A DNA stretch of 64,000 nucleotides from positions 124,001-188,000 of the forward strand of contig NZ_JAIULG010000003.1 in NCBI RefSeq assembly GCF_020169415.1. The letters run 5' to 3'. This document shows positions 27,703 through 36,147 of the stretch, piece by piece. Source of the DNA: Tsukamurella sp. M9C. GTDB taxonomy: Bacteria > Actinomycetota > Actinomycetes > Mycobacteriales > Mycobacteriaceae. How positions within the stretch are numbered: position 1 is the stretch's first letter; each line of letters begins with the position of its first letter. The notes under the pieces are model-generated. The model saw only the letters and a list, made by a program, of their open reading frames with translations. It had not been told where the DNA came from and ran no database searches. Both the position numbers and the translations under genes were made by a program.

Positions 27703-28607
27703 GCGTTCACTCCTGCCAGGATGCGCTGCGCGAGCAGCTCGCCGGCGCGCGCGGCGGCGGCGGTCATGATGTCGAGGTTGCCCGCGTACGTGGGCAGGTA
27801 GTCGCCGTTGCCCGCGACCTCCAGGAAGACCGCGACGCGCGCCTTGCCCTCCCAGCCGGGCCGGGGCTCGTCGTACTGCGGTGGGGCCTTGAGCGTGTAG
27901 CCCGGGACGTACGCCTGCACGTCGGCCACCATCTTCTCGATCGAGGCGGTGATCGCGTCGCGATCGGCGTCGGGGTCGATGGCGCAGAACACGGTGTCGC
28001 GCATGATCATCGGCGGCTCGACCGGGTTGATGATGATGATCGCCTTGCCCTTGGCGGCGCCGCCGACCTCTTCGATCGCGCGGGCGGTGGTCTCCGTGAA
28101 CTCGTCGATGTTGGCGCGCGTGCCGGGTCCGGCCGAGCGCGAGGACACCGACGCGACGATCTCCGCGTAGCTCACGGGCGTCACGCGGCTGACCGCGTGC
28201 ACGATCGGGATCGTCGCCTGTCCGCCGCAGGTGATCATGTTGACGTTGGGCGCGTCCAGCTGGGACTCCAGGTTCACCACCGGACAGGCGAGCGGGCCGA
28301 CGGCCGCGGGCGTCAGATCGACGGCGACGATGCCCGCCTCCGCGTACCGGGGGGCGTTGGCGCGGTGCGCCTTCGCCGACGTCGCTTCGAAGACCAACTG
28401 CGGCGGCTCCGGCCGCGCGAGCAGCCAGTCCACCCCCTCGGCCGAGGCCTCGAGCCCGAGCTCGGCGGCGCGCTTGAGGCCGTCCGATTCCGGGTCGACA
28501 CCCACCATGTAGCGCACGTCCACGTGCTCGCTCCGTCGCAGTTTCGCCAGCAGGTCGGTGCCGATGTTGCCGGGCCCGACGATCGCCGCAATCACTTTCT
28601 CCGTCAT
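27699..28607 (-). CDS. hsaG: Acylating acetaldehyde/propionaldehyde dehydrogenase
   Basis: The 302-residue protein has the Rossmann start [17 protein letters not shown], the catalytic cysteine in [13 protein letters not shown] (Cys127) and [15 protein letters not shown], matching DmpF/HsaG. It converts propanal to propionyl-CoA with NAD and CoA in complex with HsaF. I chose ATG 28607, where family homology starts; the frame extends 28 codons upstream without it. The upstream region carries the palindrome GTTCCGCTCAGCGGAAC, probably an IclR operator, rather than a clear KstR box. Confidence 0.94.
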   Translation of the reverse strand: MTEKVIAAIVGPGNIGTDLLAKLRRSEHVDVRYMVGVDPESDGLKRAAELGLEASAEGVDWLLARPEPPQLVFEATSAKAHRANAPRYAEAGIVAVDLTPAAVGPLACPVVNLESQLDAPNVNMITCGGQATIPIVHAVSRVTPVSYAEIVASVSSRSAGPGTRANIDEFTETTARAIEEVGGAAKGKAIIIINPVEPPMIMRDTVFCAIDPDADRDAITASIEKMVADVQAYVPGYTLKAPPQYDEPRPGWEGKARVAVFLEVAGNGDYLPTYAGNLDIMTAAAARAGELLAQRILAGVNA

Positions 28608-28650
28608 GCCGCCATCGTCGGCCGCGCGGCGTGGCCGCGTCCACGCCCGC

Positions 28651-28667
28651 GTTCCGCTCAGCGGAAC
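28651..28667. promoter_or_regulatory. IclR-type palindrome upstream of hsaG
   Basis: GTTCCGCTCAGCGGAAC is a perfect 17-base palindrome, 44 bases upstream of hsaG. The only close match I found in the window (one substitution apart from the centre) is at the start of the IclR gene, 30590-30606. Confidence 0.65.
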
Positions 28668-28757
28668 ACCAGCTCCGGACCTCAGCACCATTGACGAACT
28701 GCGTTCGAAGTCTTAGATTCGAGACGTTCTATCTTGTTTGTCTCACCAGGAGCATCC

Positions 28758-29975
28758 ATGCCCGCAGTCGCCTTCGCTCCCCGCTCCGCCGACACCTGGG
28801 CGGACCCGTTCGCCCTGTACCGCGACCTCCGCGCCACGGGCGCAGTGCACCGAGCCGAGCCGCTGGACGGCGAGGAGCTCGAGTACTACGTTGTGCCGCG
28901 CCACGCCGACGTGTGGCGCGCGCTGCGCGAGCCCGGCGACTTCTCGTCCGCGCAGGGGTTGACGCTGCACTACGGCGAGCTCGAGAAGATCGGCCTGCAG
29001 GAGAACCCGCCGATGGTGATGCAGGATCCGCCGGTGCACACCGCGTTCCGTCGCCTCGTCGCCCGCGGCTTCACGCCGAGGCAGGTCGCCGCGATCGAGC
29101 CCGACGTCCGCGCCTTCGTCGTGGAGCGGATCGAGCGCCTGCGCGGGCAGGGCGGCGGCGACATCGTGCACGAGTTGTTCAAGCCGCTGCCGTCCATGGT
29201 GGTCGCGCACTATCTGGGCGTTCCCGCCGCGGACCGCGGGCGGTTCGACGGCTGGACCGAGAGCATCGTGGCCGCGAACTCCGGCGGCGGAGACCTCTCC
29301 TCGGTGGTCGCCTCCGCGGCCGACGCGGTCGGCGAGCTCATGGCCTACTTCGCGGCGCTGATCGAGCGGCGGCGCACCGATCCCGAGGACGACGTGGTCT
29401 CGCACCTGGTCGCGGCCGGCGTCGGCGCCGACGGTGACCCGGCGGGCGTGGTCTCGATCCTCGGGTTCACGTTCACCATGGTCGCCGGCGGTAACGACAC
29501 CACGACGGGTCTGCTCGGCGGCGCCGTCCAGCTCCTGCACCGGCACCCCGAGCAGCGACGTCTCCTCGCCGGCGATCCGGGGCAGATCCCCGGCGCCGTC
29601 GAGGAGTTCCTCCGGCTCACCTCGCCGGTGCAGGGCCTAGGGCGCACCACCACCCGCCCGGTGGACGTCGACGGGACCACGATCCCCGCCGACCGCCGCG
29701 TGCTCCTGCTCTACGGCTCGGCGAACCGCGACGAGCGGGTCTTCGGCGCGGACGCCGATGAGCTCGACGTCACGCGGAACCCGCGCAACATCCTCACCTT
29801 CGCGCAGGGGGCGCACCACTGCCTGGGCGCCGCGGCCGCACGCATGCAGTCGCGCGTCGCCCTCGAGGAACTCCTCGCCCGCATCCCGGAGTTCGCCGTC
29901 GATCTCGACGAGGTGCGCTGGGCGCCCGGCGCGTACGTGCGCCGCCCGACGACGGTGCCGATCTCCGTAGGATGA
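28758..29975 (+). CDS. Cytochrome P450 (not CYP125)
   Basis: The 405-residue P450 has the I-helix oxygen-activation motif VAGGNDTT, the K-helix ExxR within EEFLRLTSP and the heme loop FAQGAHHCLG (Cys355). It is clearly distinct from CYP125 at 58393. Start ATG 28758 follows CCAGGAG; an in-frame ATG eight codons upstream lacks a site. It overlaps the following TetR gene by four bases, so a TetR-controlled P450 unit is likely. Given its surroundings it may hydroxylate steroids, but the substrate is unknown. Confidence 0.88.
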   Translation: MPAVAFAPRSADTWADPFALYRDLRATGAVHRAEPLDGEELEYYVVPRHADVWRALREPGDFSSAQGLTLHYGELEKIGLQENPPMVMQDPPVHTAFRRLVARGFTPRQVAAIEPDVRAFVVERIERLRGQGGGDIVHELFKPLPSMVVAHYLGVPAADRGRFDGWTESIVAANSGGGDLSSVVASAADAVGELMAYFAALIERRRTDPEDDVVSHLVAAGVGADGDPAGVVSILGFTFTMVAGGNDTTTGLLGGAVQLLHRHPEQRRLLAGDPGQIPGAVEEFLRLTSPVQGLGRTTTRPVDVDGTTIPADRRVLLLYGSANRDERVFGADADELDVTRNPRNILTFAQGAHHCLGAAAARMQSRVALEELLARIPEFAVDLDEVRWAPGAYVRRPTTVPISVG

Positions 29976-30550
29976 CCGCCATGACCTCCGCCACGCCGAG
30001 CAGCTGGGCCGCGGCCGCCCGGTCCGGCGCGGCGGAGCGCATCCTCGACGCCGCGGCCGCACTCTTCGCCGAGCACGGCGTCGCCGCGGTGGGCATGGAC
30101 GACATCGCCCGGGCCGCGGGCTGCTCCCGCGCCACGCTCTACCGGTACTTCGCCAACCGCGAGCTGCTGCGGTCCGCGTACGTGCTGCGCGAGATGTCCC
30201 GGGCCCTCGACCACCTCGCGTCGACCGCGCCGCCGTCCGGATCCGCCCCGGAGCGCCTCGTCGCCGTGATCGAGGCCGCGGTCGCCTACGTGCGGGACCG
30301 GCCGGAGCTGCTCGCCTGGTTCTCCTCGGAGGACTTCGCCGTGGGCCCCGTCCTCGCCGAGAACGCCGGAGCGCTCGCCGCGGCGGCGTCGCGCTCCCGC
30401 GTCTCCACCGACCTCCCCCAGCTCGCCGATCCGCAGGTCTTCGACTGGGTCGTCCGGGTCATCGTCGGCCTCCTGGCGCATCCCGGGGCGAGCGCCGCCT
30501 ACGAGCACGAACTCCTCGTCCGGTTCGTCGGGCCGATCGTCCGCGGATAG
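29972..30550 (+). CDS. TetR-family transcriptional regulator
   Basis: The 192-residue protein has a TetR DNA-binding domain: AAERILDAAAALFAEHGVAAVGMDDIARAAGCSRATLYRYFANRELL at about residues 19-66. A ligand domain of typical length follows. It starts inside the P450 stop codon (ATGA); an alternative ATG lies three codons downstream, seven bases after a possible -10 TAGGAT (29968-29973). It probably represses the P450 operon. Target sites not identified. Confidence 0.87.
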   Translation: MTAMTSATPSSWAAAARSGAAERILDAAAALFAEHGVAAVGMDDIARAAGCSRATLYRYFANRELLRSAYVLREMSRALDHLASTAPPSGSAPERLVAVIEAAVAYVRDRPELLAWFSSEDFAVGPVLAENAGALAAAASRSRVSTDLPQLADPQVFDWVVRVIVGLLAHPGASAAYEHELLVRFVGPIVRG

Positions 30551-30585
30551 CCGTCCGACGGGGCCCGGGCTGGCACACTGTGGCC

Positions 30586-31338
30586 ATGTGTCCCGCTGAG
30601 CGGAACGACGGCGCCACCGTCGACCGCATCTCCGCGCTGCTCTCGGCGTACCGCCCCGGCGATGGCGGGCTCGGGGTGTCCGAGCTGGCGCGGCGCACGG
30701 ACCTGCCCAAGTCGACGGTGCACCGCCTCACCGGGCACCTCGTCGCCGCGGGCCTGCTCGAGCGGTCCGGGACCGACCTGCGGTTGGGCGTGCGCCTGTT
30801 CGAGATCGGCCAGCTCGCCACCGGCCACCGCGATCTCGTCGACGCGGCGCGACCGGTGCTCGCGGATCTGCGCTCCGCGACCCGCAACACCGTCCACCTC
30901 GCGCGCCTCGAGGGCACGGAGGTCGTCTACTTCGAGGTCCTGCCCGGACCGGACGCGCCGGACCTGCCGTCGCGTGTGGGCGGCCGCATGCCCGCGCACG
31001 CCACCGGTGTGGGCAAAGCGATCCTCGCGTTCGCCGACGATGCCGTCGTCGACGGCGTGATCGCCACGGGCCTGCCGCGGCTGAGCACCCGGACCATCAC
31101 CTCCCCCGCGATCCTGCGCCGCCAGCTGCAGCGGGTCCGCGACGAGGGCGTGGCCTACGAGCGGGAGGAGTCCGGCAACGGCACCGTCTGCGTGGCCTGC
31201 CCCATCCTCGACGCCGACGGTGCCCCCGTCGCCGCGATCTCCGTGGCGGGCTGGAGCAACCGCATGCGCCCGGAGCGCGTCGGCCCCGCCGTCCGCGCCG
31301 CCGCCCTCACCCTCTCCCGCGTCACCGCCCCCAATTGA
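30586..31338 (+). CDS. IclR-family transcriptional regulator
   Basis: The ~250-residue protein has an IclR winged helix (VDRISALLSAYRPGDGGLGVSELARRTDLPKSTVHRLTGHLVAAGLLER) and an effector domain (PAHATGVGKAILAFADDAVV, VAYEREESGNGTVCVACPILDADGAPVAAISVAG). I prefer ATG 30586 over GTG 30580: CACACT ends six bases before it, the leaderless geometry seen elsewhere here. An IclR-type palindrome (30590-30606) overlaps the first codons, so self-repression by road-block is likely. The matching palindrome upstream of hsaG suggests it also controls hsaGF. The stop codon lies inside a long hairpin. Confidence 0.88.
   Translation: MCPAERNDGATVDRISALLSAYRPGDGGLGVSELARRTDLPKSTVHRLTGHLVAAGLLERSGTDLRLGVRLFEIGQLATGHRDLVDAARPVLADLRSATRNTVHLARLEGTEVVYFEVLPGPDAPDLPSRVGGRMPAHATGVGKAILAFADDAVVDGVIATGLPRLSTRTITSPAILRRQLQRVRDEGVAYEREESGNGTVCVACPILDADGAPVAAISVAGWSNRMRPERVGPAVRAAALTLSRVTAPN
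30590..30606. promoter_or_regulatory. IclR-type palindrome at the iclR start codon
   Basis: GTCCCGCTGAGCGGAAC differs from a perfect palindrome by one base and repeats the site upstream of hsaG. It lies at codons 2-7 of the IclR gene. Confidence 0.6.
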
Positions 31339-31392
31339 ACGATGTTTTGGAGAGCATTTCCGCAGGTCGCGTTCTCCAAAACATCGTTCAAT
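31334..31392. terminator. Perfect 20-bp hairpin with CCGCAGGT apex between convergent genes
   Basis: Arms 31334-31353 and 31373-31392 (outer end ATTGAACGATG) are perfectly complementary around a 19-nt loop with CCGCAGGT at 31360-31367, the reverse complement of the apex octamer of the hairpins at 26543 and 51975. The TGA stop codons of both flanking genes lie in the ATTGAAC ends of the arms. Confidence 0.75.
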
Positions 31393-32077
31393 CGGGGAGG
31401 TGGAGGGTGAGTGCCGGTTCGGTGCCGGTGAGGTCGACGACGGCGAGGCCGCGACGGTCACCGTCGTAGACGGTGGCGGTGACCGTCGAGCCCGAGGCGA
31501 GGACCTTGCCCACCTGCAGCCCTCGCACGTGAAGTAGGTCGGCTGCCCGGCGGCGGCCCCTGCCGCCGACGCCACGGATCCCGCCGAGGAAGCCGAGGGC
31601 GGCGCGCGTCCCGAGGGTGCGGAACAGCCGGGGACCGAGGAGCGCGCCCGCGGCGAGCCCACGCGGGCCGGAGAGCAGCAGCGCGGCGATCATGCCCCGC
31701 AGCTCCCAGTGCGCGTACAGCCCGGTGATCGCGGCGCCCTCGGGCCCGTCGGTCACGGTGTACCGCAGGTGCATCGGGATGTGCAGTGTGACGCCCGTGC
31801 TCATCGTCGTGTGCACCGTGAGGTCGCGGATCATGAGGCCGGTGCCCTCGCCCGGGACGATCAGGTCGTGCTCGACATCGAAGACGATCCGGTTGGGCGC
31901 GATGAACATGTCGTAGAACCGCGCGATCGCGGCCGGATTCGTCTGCGGCGGCGGGCCCACCGGATCGTGGACGGCGCCTCCGGGCGCGAACAGCGCGGTC
32001 CAGGCGTCCTTGTCGTGCGCGGCGACCGCGGCGGGGGACGCCTCCACCACCCGCCGGATCGCTTCCGTGCCCGGCAT
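31388..32077 (-). CDS. SnoaL-like/NTF2-fold protein
   Basis: The 229-residue protein begins with an NTF2/SnoaL-like domain (AHDKDAWTALFAPGGAVHDPVGPPPQTNPAAIARFYDMFIAPN... residues ~15-130), the fold of ketosteroid isomerase, with an additional ~90-residue C-terminal part rich in Gly/Arg. A role in steroid isomerisation is possible from fold and context, but the catalytic Tyr/Asp pair cannot be assigned with confidence. Its ATG immediately follows the TAG stop of the SDR gene upstream, so it is the last gene of a KstR-controlled SDR-SDR-SnoaL operon. Confidence 0.75.
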   Translation of the reverse strand: MPGTEAIRRVVEASPAAVAAHDKDAWTALFAPGGAVHDPVGPPPQTNPAAIARFYDMFIAPNRIVFDVEHDLIVPGEGTGLMIRDLTVHTTMSTGVTLHIPMHLRYTVTDGPEGAAITGLYAHWELRGMIAALLLSGPRGLAAGALLGPRLFRTLGTRAALGFLGGIRGVGGRGRRRAADLLHVRGLQVGKVLASGSTVTATVYDGDRRGLAVVDLTGTEPALTLHLPD

Positions 32078-32851
32078 CTACAGCTTCAGCGCGTGCGTCG
32101 CGGTGGCACCGCCGTCGGCGACGAACTCGGCGCCGGTGCTGTAGCTCGCCTCGTCGGAGGCGACGAAGAGCACCAGCGCGGCGATCTCGTCGGCGCTGCC
32201 CTGCCGCCCGATGGGCAGGCGCTGCTTGAGCCAGTCGGTGGGCGGCTCGTTGCCGCCCAGGGCATCGGCGACCATCGCGGTGTCGATCATGCCGGGGTGC
32301 ACCGAGTTGACGCGGATGCCGTACTGCCCCAGCTCCATCGCAGCCGACTTGGTCATGCCGCGGATCGCGAACTTGCTGGCGGTGTACGCGGTCAAGTACG
32401 GCATGCCGCCCAGCCCCTCGACCGACGACGTGTTGACGATCGACCCGCCGCCCGCGGCCTTCATCGGCTCGACGGCGGCGCGCATGCCGAGGAAGCAGCC
32501 GAACTGGTTGATCCGGATCACGCGCTCGTAGTCGGCGAGGGCGGTCTGCTCCAGGGCCGAGAAGAAGAGCACGCCGGCGTTGTTGACCAGCACGTCGAGC
32601 CCGCCGAAACGCTCCTGTACCTCGGCGACCGCGGCGGCCCAGTCCTCCTCGCTCGTCACGTCGAGGTGGCGGTAGACGGCCGCGTCGCCGAGTTCGGTGG
32701 CGAGAGCCTCGCCCTGCTCGTCCAGCACGTCGCCGAGCAGCACCTGCGCGCCCTCCGCGACGAACCGTCTCGCGACGGCGGCGCCCTGTCCGCGTGCGGC
32801 GCCCGTGACGAGCGCCCGCTTTCCGCTGAGTCTTCCGGTCGTGCTCGTCAT
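32078..32851 (-). CDS. Short-chain dehydrogenase (3-alpha/20-beta-hydroxysteroid dehydrogenase-like)
   Basis: The 257-residue classical SDR has the cofactor motif VTGAARGQGAAVARRF, D60-type VTSEEDW, NNAGV, catalytic NTSSVEG...YTASKFA (Ser, YxxxK) and VHPGMIDTAM. The glutamine in GARGQG and overall pattern resemble 3-alpha/20-beta-hydroxysteroid dehydrogenases. ATG 32851 lies two bases from the stop of the next SDR gene. Second gene of the operon starting at 33744. Confidence 0.88.
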   Translation of the reverse strand: MTSTTGRLSGKRALVTGAARGQGAAVARRFVAEGAQVLLGDVLDEQGEALATELGDAAVYRHLDVTSEEDWAAAVAEVQERFGGLDVLVNNAGVLFFSALEQTALADYERVIRINQFGCFLGMRAAVEPMKAAGGGSIVNTSSVEGLGGMPYLTAYTASKFAIRGMTKSAAMELGQYGIRVNSVHPGMIDTAMVADALGGNEPPTDWLKQRLPIGRQGSADEIAALVLFVASDEASYSTGAEFVADGGATATHALKL

Positions 32852-32853
32852 GA

Positions 32854-33744
32854 TCAGCCCTCCAGCTGTGCTGCGACGAACATGCGGTCGTCGCGGTCCG
32901 CGAAGTAGTCGCCGACGGCGGCGGCGAGCCCGGCGTCGTCCCACTGGCCGCCGTCGGCGTCGAAGCGGGCCTCCAGGCTCGGCGGCGCCATCAGCGCGAC
33001 CATCCCGCCGTGCACCACGAAGACCTGCCCGTTGACCTTCGCGGCCTCGGGCCCGGCCAGGAACCGCACGAAGCGCGCGACGTGGTCGACGGACAGCGGG
33101 TCGACGGCACCGTCGGGGGCGTCGCCGAAGACGCCCTCCGTCATGGCGGTCCGTGCGCGCGGGCAAATGGCGTTGGCGCGGACGCCGTAGCGGCCGAGAC
33201 CGCGCGCCGTGGCGATGGTGAGCGCGGCGATGCCCGCCTTCGCGGCGGCGTAGTTGGGCTGCCCGACGGAGCCGAACAGGAACGCCTCCGAGGAGGTGTT
33301 GATCACGCGGCCGTACACCTCGCCGCCCGACGCCTTGGCCGCGTCGCGCCAGTACGCCGACGCGTTCCGGGAGAGCAGGAAGTGTCCACGCAGGTGCACC
33401 CGGACCACCGAGTCGAACTCCTCGTCGGTCATCGAGAAGATCATCTTGTCCCGGCAGAAGCCGGCGTTGTTGACCACGATGTGCAGTCCGCCCAGGCCTT
33501 CCGCGGCGGCCATCAGTGCATCGGCCGTCTCCCGGTCGCCGGAGTCGCCGAGCACGAGCTCGGCGCGGCCCCCGTCGGACCGGATCTGCGCGACGACCTC
33601 CTCGGCCGCGGGCGAGACGTCGCCCACGACGACGGCGGCGCCGCCGCGGGCGAGGGCCAGCGCCTCGGCCCGGCCCAGGCCGGCCCCCGCACCGGTCACG
33701 ATCGCGACCTTGCCGTCCAGGCTCTCCGTCTCTGCCCGCGTCAT
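32854..33744 (-). CDS. Short-chain dehydrogenase, 17-beta-HSD type 4-like
   Basis: The 296-residue SDR has VTGAGAGLGRAEALALA, NNAGFCRDKMIFSMTDEEFDSVVRVHLRGHF, NTSSEAFLFGSVGQPNYAAAKAG (Ser, YxxxK) and NAICPRARTAMTE. This matches the hydroxyacyl-CoA dehydrogenase type used in sterol side-chain beta-oxidation. It is a paralogue of the SDR at 62095. The KstR box GGAACCTGTTCC lies 17 bases upstream, followed by TACATC, a possible -10. It is divergent from fadE26. Confidence 0.88.
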   Translation of the reverse strand: MTRAETESLDGKVAIVTGAGAGLGRAEALALARGGAAVVVGDVSPAAEEVVAQIRSDGGRAELVLGDSGDRETADALMAAAEGLGGLHIVVNNAGFCRDKMIFSMTDEEFDSVVRVHLRGHFLLSRNASAYWRDAAKASGGEVYGRVINTSSEAFLFGSVGQPNYAAAKAGIAALTIATARGLGRYGVRANAICPRARTAMTEGVFGDAPDGAVDPLSVDHVARFVRFLAGPEAAKVNGQVFVVHGGMVALMAPPSLEARFDADGGQWDDAGLAAAVGDYFADRDDRMFVAAQLEG

Positions 33745-33761
33745 GTGCCACCCTTCGATGT

Positions 33762-33775
33762 AGGAACCTGTTCCA
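33762..33775 (-). promoter_or_regulatory. KstR box of the SDR operon
   Basis: AGGAACCTGTTCCA has the full AACnnGTT core and a perfect GGAACCTGTTCC-type dyad, 18 bases upstream of the SDR start on the minus strand. Confidence 0.8.
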
Positions 33776-33841
33776 CCGGGGAGCGCGCGCTCCCTCCTTC
33801 AACGAAAATACTGCCGAGAGCGCGGTTTCGTTCCGCTTTTC

Positions 33842-33855
33842 TAGAACTTGTTCTA
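33842..33855 (+). promoter_or_regulatory. KstR box and leaderless -10 of fadE26
   Basis: TAGAACTTGTTCTA is a perfect palindromic KstR box. TACAGT (33854-33859) overlaps its end and finishes six bases before the fadE26 ATG. Confidence 0.87.
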
Positions 33856-33865
33856 CAGTGGCGCC

Positions 33866-35047
33866 ATGCGGATCGACTATGCGCCGGAACAGCAGGAGCT
33901 GCGGGCCGAGCTGCGCGCGTACTTCGCCCAGCTGATGACGCCCGAGCGCCGCGAGGCCCTGCTCGGGCCGGGCGGCGAGTACGGCGACGGGGAGGTGTAC
34001 AAGGAGATCACCCGCACGCTCGGCAAGGACGGCTGGCTCGCCATCGGCTGGCCCGAGGAGTTCGGCGGGCAGGCCCGGCCCATGCTCGATCAGCTCATCT
34101 TCACCGACGAGGCCGCCGTCGCCGGCGTACCCGTCCCCTTCCTCACCGTGAACACCGTGGGCCCCGCCATCATGGCGGGCGGCACCGCGGAGCAGAAGGC
34201 CGAGCTACTGCCGGGCATCGCCGCCGGCGAGACCCACTTCTCCATCGGCTACTCCGAGCCGGAGGCGGGCACCGACCTCGCGGCGCTGCGCACGCGCGCG
34301 GTCCGCGATGGCGACGACTACGTCATCAACGGCCAGAAGATGTGGACCTCGCTCATCGAGTACGCGGACTACATCTGGCTCGCGGCGCGGACGGATCCCG
34401 AGGCGCAGCGCCATCGCGGTGTCTCGATCCTCGTGGTGCCCACCGACGCCGAGGGCTTCTCCTGGACGAAGGTGCACACCGTCGCCGGGCCGGGCACCTC
34501 CGCCACCTACTACCAGGACGTCCGGGTCCCGGTGACCTCGGTCGTCGGCGACCTGCACGGCGGCTGGAAGCTCATCACCAACCAGCTCAACCACGAGCGC
34601 GTGGCCCTCACCTCCGCGGCGCCCCTGCTCGACTCGGAGCGGCAGGTGCGGCACTGGGCGCAGAACACCAGGCTGGCCGACGGCTCGCGCGTGATCGACG
34701 CCGAGTGGGTGCAGACCCACCTGGCCCGCGTGTACGCCCACGCCCAGTACCTCAAGCTGCGGAACTGGAAGATCGCCTGGGCCGCCGACCACAGCGAGCT
34801 CGGCCCCGCCGACGCCTCCGCCACCAAGGTCTTCGGCACCGAGTACGCCACCGAGGGCTACCGCCTGCTGATGGAGGTGCTGGGCAGCGCGGGGATCATC
34901 CGCGCCAAGTCGCCGGGCACGCTGCTGCGCGGGCGGATCGAGCGGCTGCACCGCAGTTCGCTGATCCTCACGTTCGGCGGCGGCACCAACGAGATCCAGC
35001 GCGACCTGATCGCGGGTGCCGGACTGCACCTGCCCGTGAGCCGCTGA
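33866..35047 (+). CDS. fadE26: Acyl-CoA dehydrogenase FadE26/ChsE4-like
   Basis: The 393-residue protein agrees along its length with mycobacterial FadE26: RIDYAPEQQELRAELRAYFAQLMTPERREAL, YSEPEAGTDLAALRTRAVRDGDDYVINGQKMWTSL, LNHERVAL and FGGGTNEIQRDLIAGAGLHLP. With FadE27 it forms the alpha2beta2 enzyme (ChsE4-ChsE5) that introduces the double bond in C27 steroid-26-oyl-CoA, the first beta-oxidation step of the side chain. The start is leaderless directly under a perfect KstR box, with fadE27 17 bases behind. Confidence 0.92.
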   Translation: MRIDYAPEQQELRAELRAYFAQLMTPERREALLGPGGEYGDGEVYKEITRTLGKDGWLAIGWPEEFGGQARPMLDQLIFTDEAAVAGVPVPFLTVNTVGPAIMAGGTAEQKAELLPGIAAGETHFSIGYSEPEAGTDLAALRTRAVRDGDDYVINGQKMWTSLIEYADYIWLAARTDPEAQRHRGVSILVVPTDAEGFSWTKVHTVAGPGTSATYYQDVRVPVTSVVGDLHGGWKLITNQLNHERVALTSAAPLLDSERQVRHWAQNTRLADGSRVIDAEWVQTHLARVYAHAQYLKLRNWKIAWAADHSELGPADASATKVFGTEYATEGYRLLMEVLGSAGIIRAKSPGTLLRGRIERLHRSSLILTFGGGTNEIQRDLIAGAGLHLPVSR

Positions 35048-35064
35048 GCGAAGGAGAGGCACCC

Positions 35065-36147
35065 ATGGACTTCACCGTTCCCGAGGCACAGACCGACCTC
35101 GCCTCGCTCACTCGCCGGATCGCCGAGGACTGGGCTGAGAAGAACCCCAAGCCCGGCGATTCGGGCCTGTCCCGCGACCTGTGGGCCGCGCTGGCCCGGT
35201 CCGGCGTCCTCGACGCGGCGCTGCCCACGTCGGTCGGCGGCGGCGGCCTCGGCGTCACCGCCCACGCCGCGGTACTCGCCGAGCTCGGCCGCACCGTCGC
35301 CCCCGCCCCGTATCTGGACACCGTCCTCGTCGGCGCCGAGATCCTCGCGGAGTACGGCACGCCCGAGCAGATCGAGACGTGGCTCGTCCCGGTGCTGCGG
35401 GGCGAGGACACCGTCGCCGTCGTCTTCGGCGACGACCACACCGGCTTCACGGCGAGCGTCTCCCCCGACGGGTGGCGACTCAACGGCGCCCAGACCGCCG
35501 TCTCGTCGGCGGCCTTCGCCGACACCCTGCTGATCGAGGCGACCACGCCGGAGGGGCCCGCGCTGTTCCTGCTGCCCCGGGACGCCAAGGGCATCAGCAT
35601 CACCCGGCAGCACGTGGTGAACGGCTCCGACGCCGCGCTCGTGGAGGCCGCGGCCGTGCCGCTCCCGCGCGGGGCCCGTCTCCTCGGCGACGGCGCCCCC
35701 GCCCGGGCCCGCCGCCTCGCGACCATCGGCTGGTGCTCCCTGCAGGCCGGCATCACCGAGCGGGCACTCGAACTGACCGCCGACTACGCCCGCACCCGCG
35801 AGCAGTTCGGCAAGCAGATCGGCAGCTTCCAGGCCGTCCGGCAGCGCCTCGCCGACGCCTACATCGACGTCGAGGCCGTCCGCCTCACCGTTCTCGAGGC
35901 GGCCTGGCGCGAGTCCGAGGGACTCGACGCGACCGCCGAGATCGCCACCGCCAAGTTCTGGGCCGCCGAGGCCGGACATCGCGTGGCGCACACCACCGTC
36001 CACGTGCACGGCGGCGTCGGCATCGACACCGATCACCCCACCCATCGCTACTTCGTGGCGGCCAAGCGCGCGGAGTTCGCGCTCGGCGGCGCGACGGCCC
36101 ATCTCCGCGCCCTCGGCGCGACCCTCGCCGGAAGGAACCCCGCATGA
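35065..36147 (+). CDS. fadE27: Acyl-CoA dehydrogenase FadE27/ChsE5-like
   Basis: The 360-residue subunit has a conserved C-terminal helical domain (TADYARTREQFGKQIGSFQAVRQRLADAYIDVEAVRLT and VHVHGGVGIDTDHPTHRYFVAAKRAEFALGG) but a divergent N-terminal half, as expected for the second subunit of a heteromeric ChsE enzyme. FadE26 and FadE27 together complete the FAD and substrate sites. Start ATG 35065 follows AAGGAGAGG; the stop overlaps the GMC oxidoreductase ATG. Confidence 0.9.
   Translation: MDFTVPEAQTDLASLTRRIAEDWAEKNPKPGDSGLSRDLWAALARSGVLDAALPTSVGGGGLGVTAHAAVLAELGRTVAPAPYLDTVLVGAEILAEYGTPEQIETWLVPVLRGEDTVAVVFGDDHTGFTASVSPDGWRLNGAQTAVSSAAFADTLLIEATTPEGPALFLLPRDAKGISITRQHVVNGSDAALVEAAAVPLPRGARLLGDGAPARARRLATIGWCSLQAGITERALELTADYARTREQFGKQIGSFQAVRQRLADAYIDVEAVRLTVLEAAWRESEGLDATAEIATAKFWAAEAGHRVAHTTVHVHGGVGIDTDHPTHRYFVAAKRAEFALGGATAHLRALGATLAGRNPA

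Noticed and set aside
28718-28731. TTCGAGACGTTCTA upstream of the P450 as a KstR box
   Set aside because: Half of the core (AAC) is missing; only the GTTCTA half fits. The P450 is more simply controlled by its own TetR neighbour.
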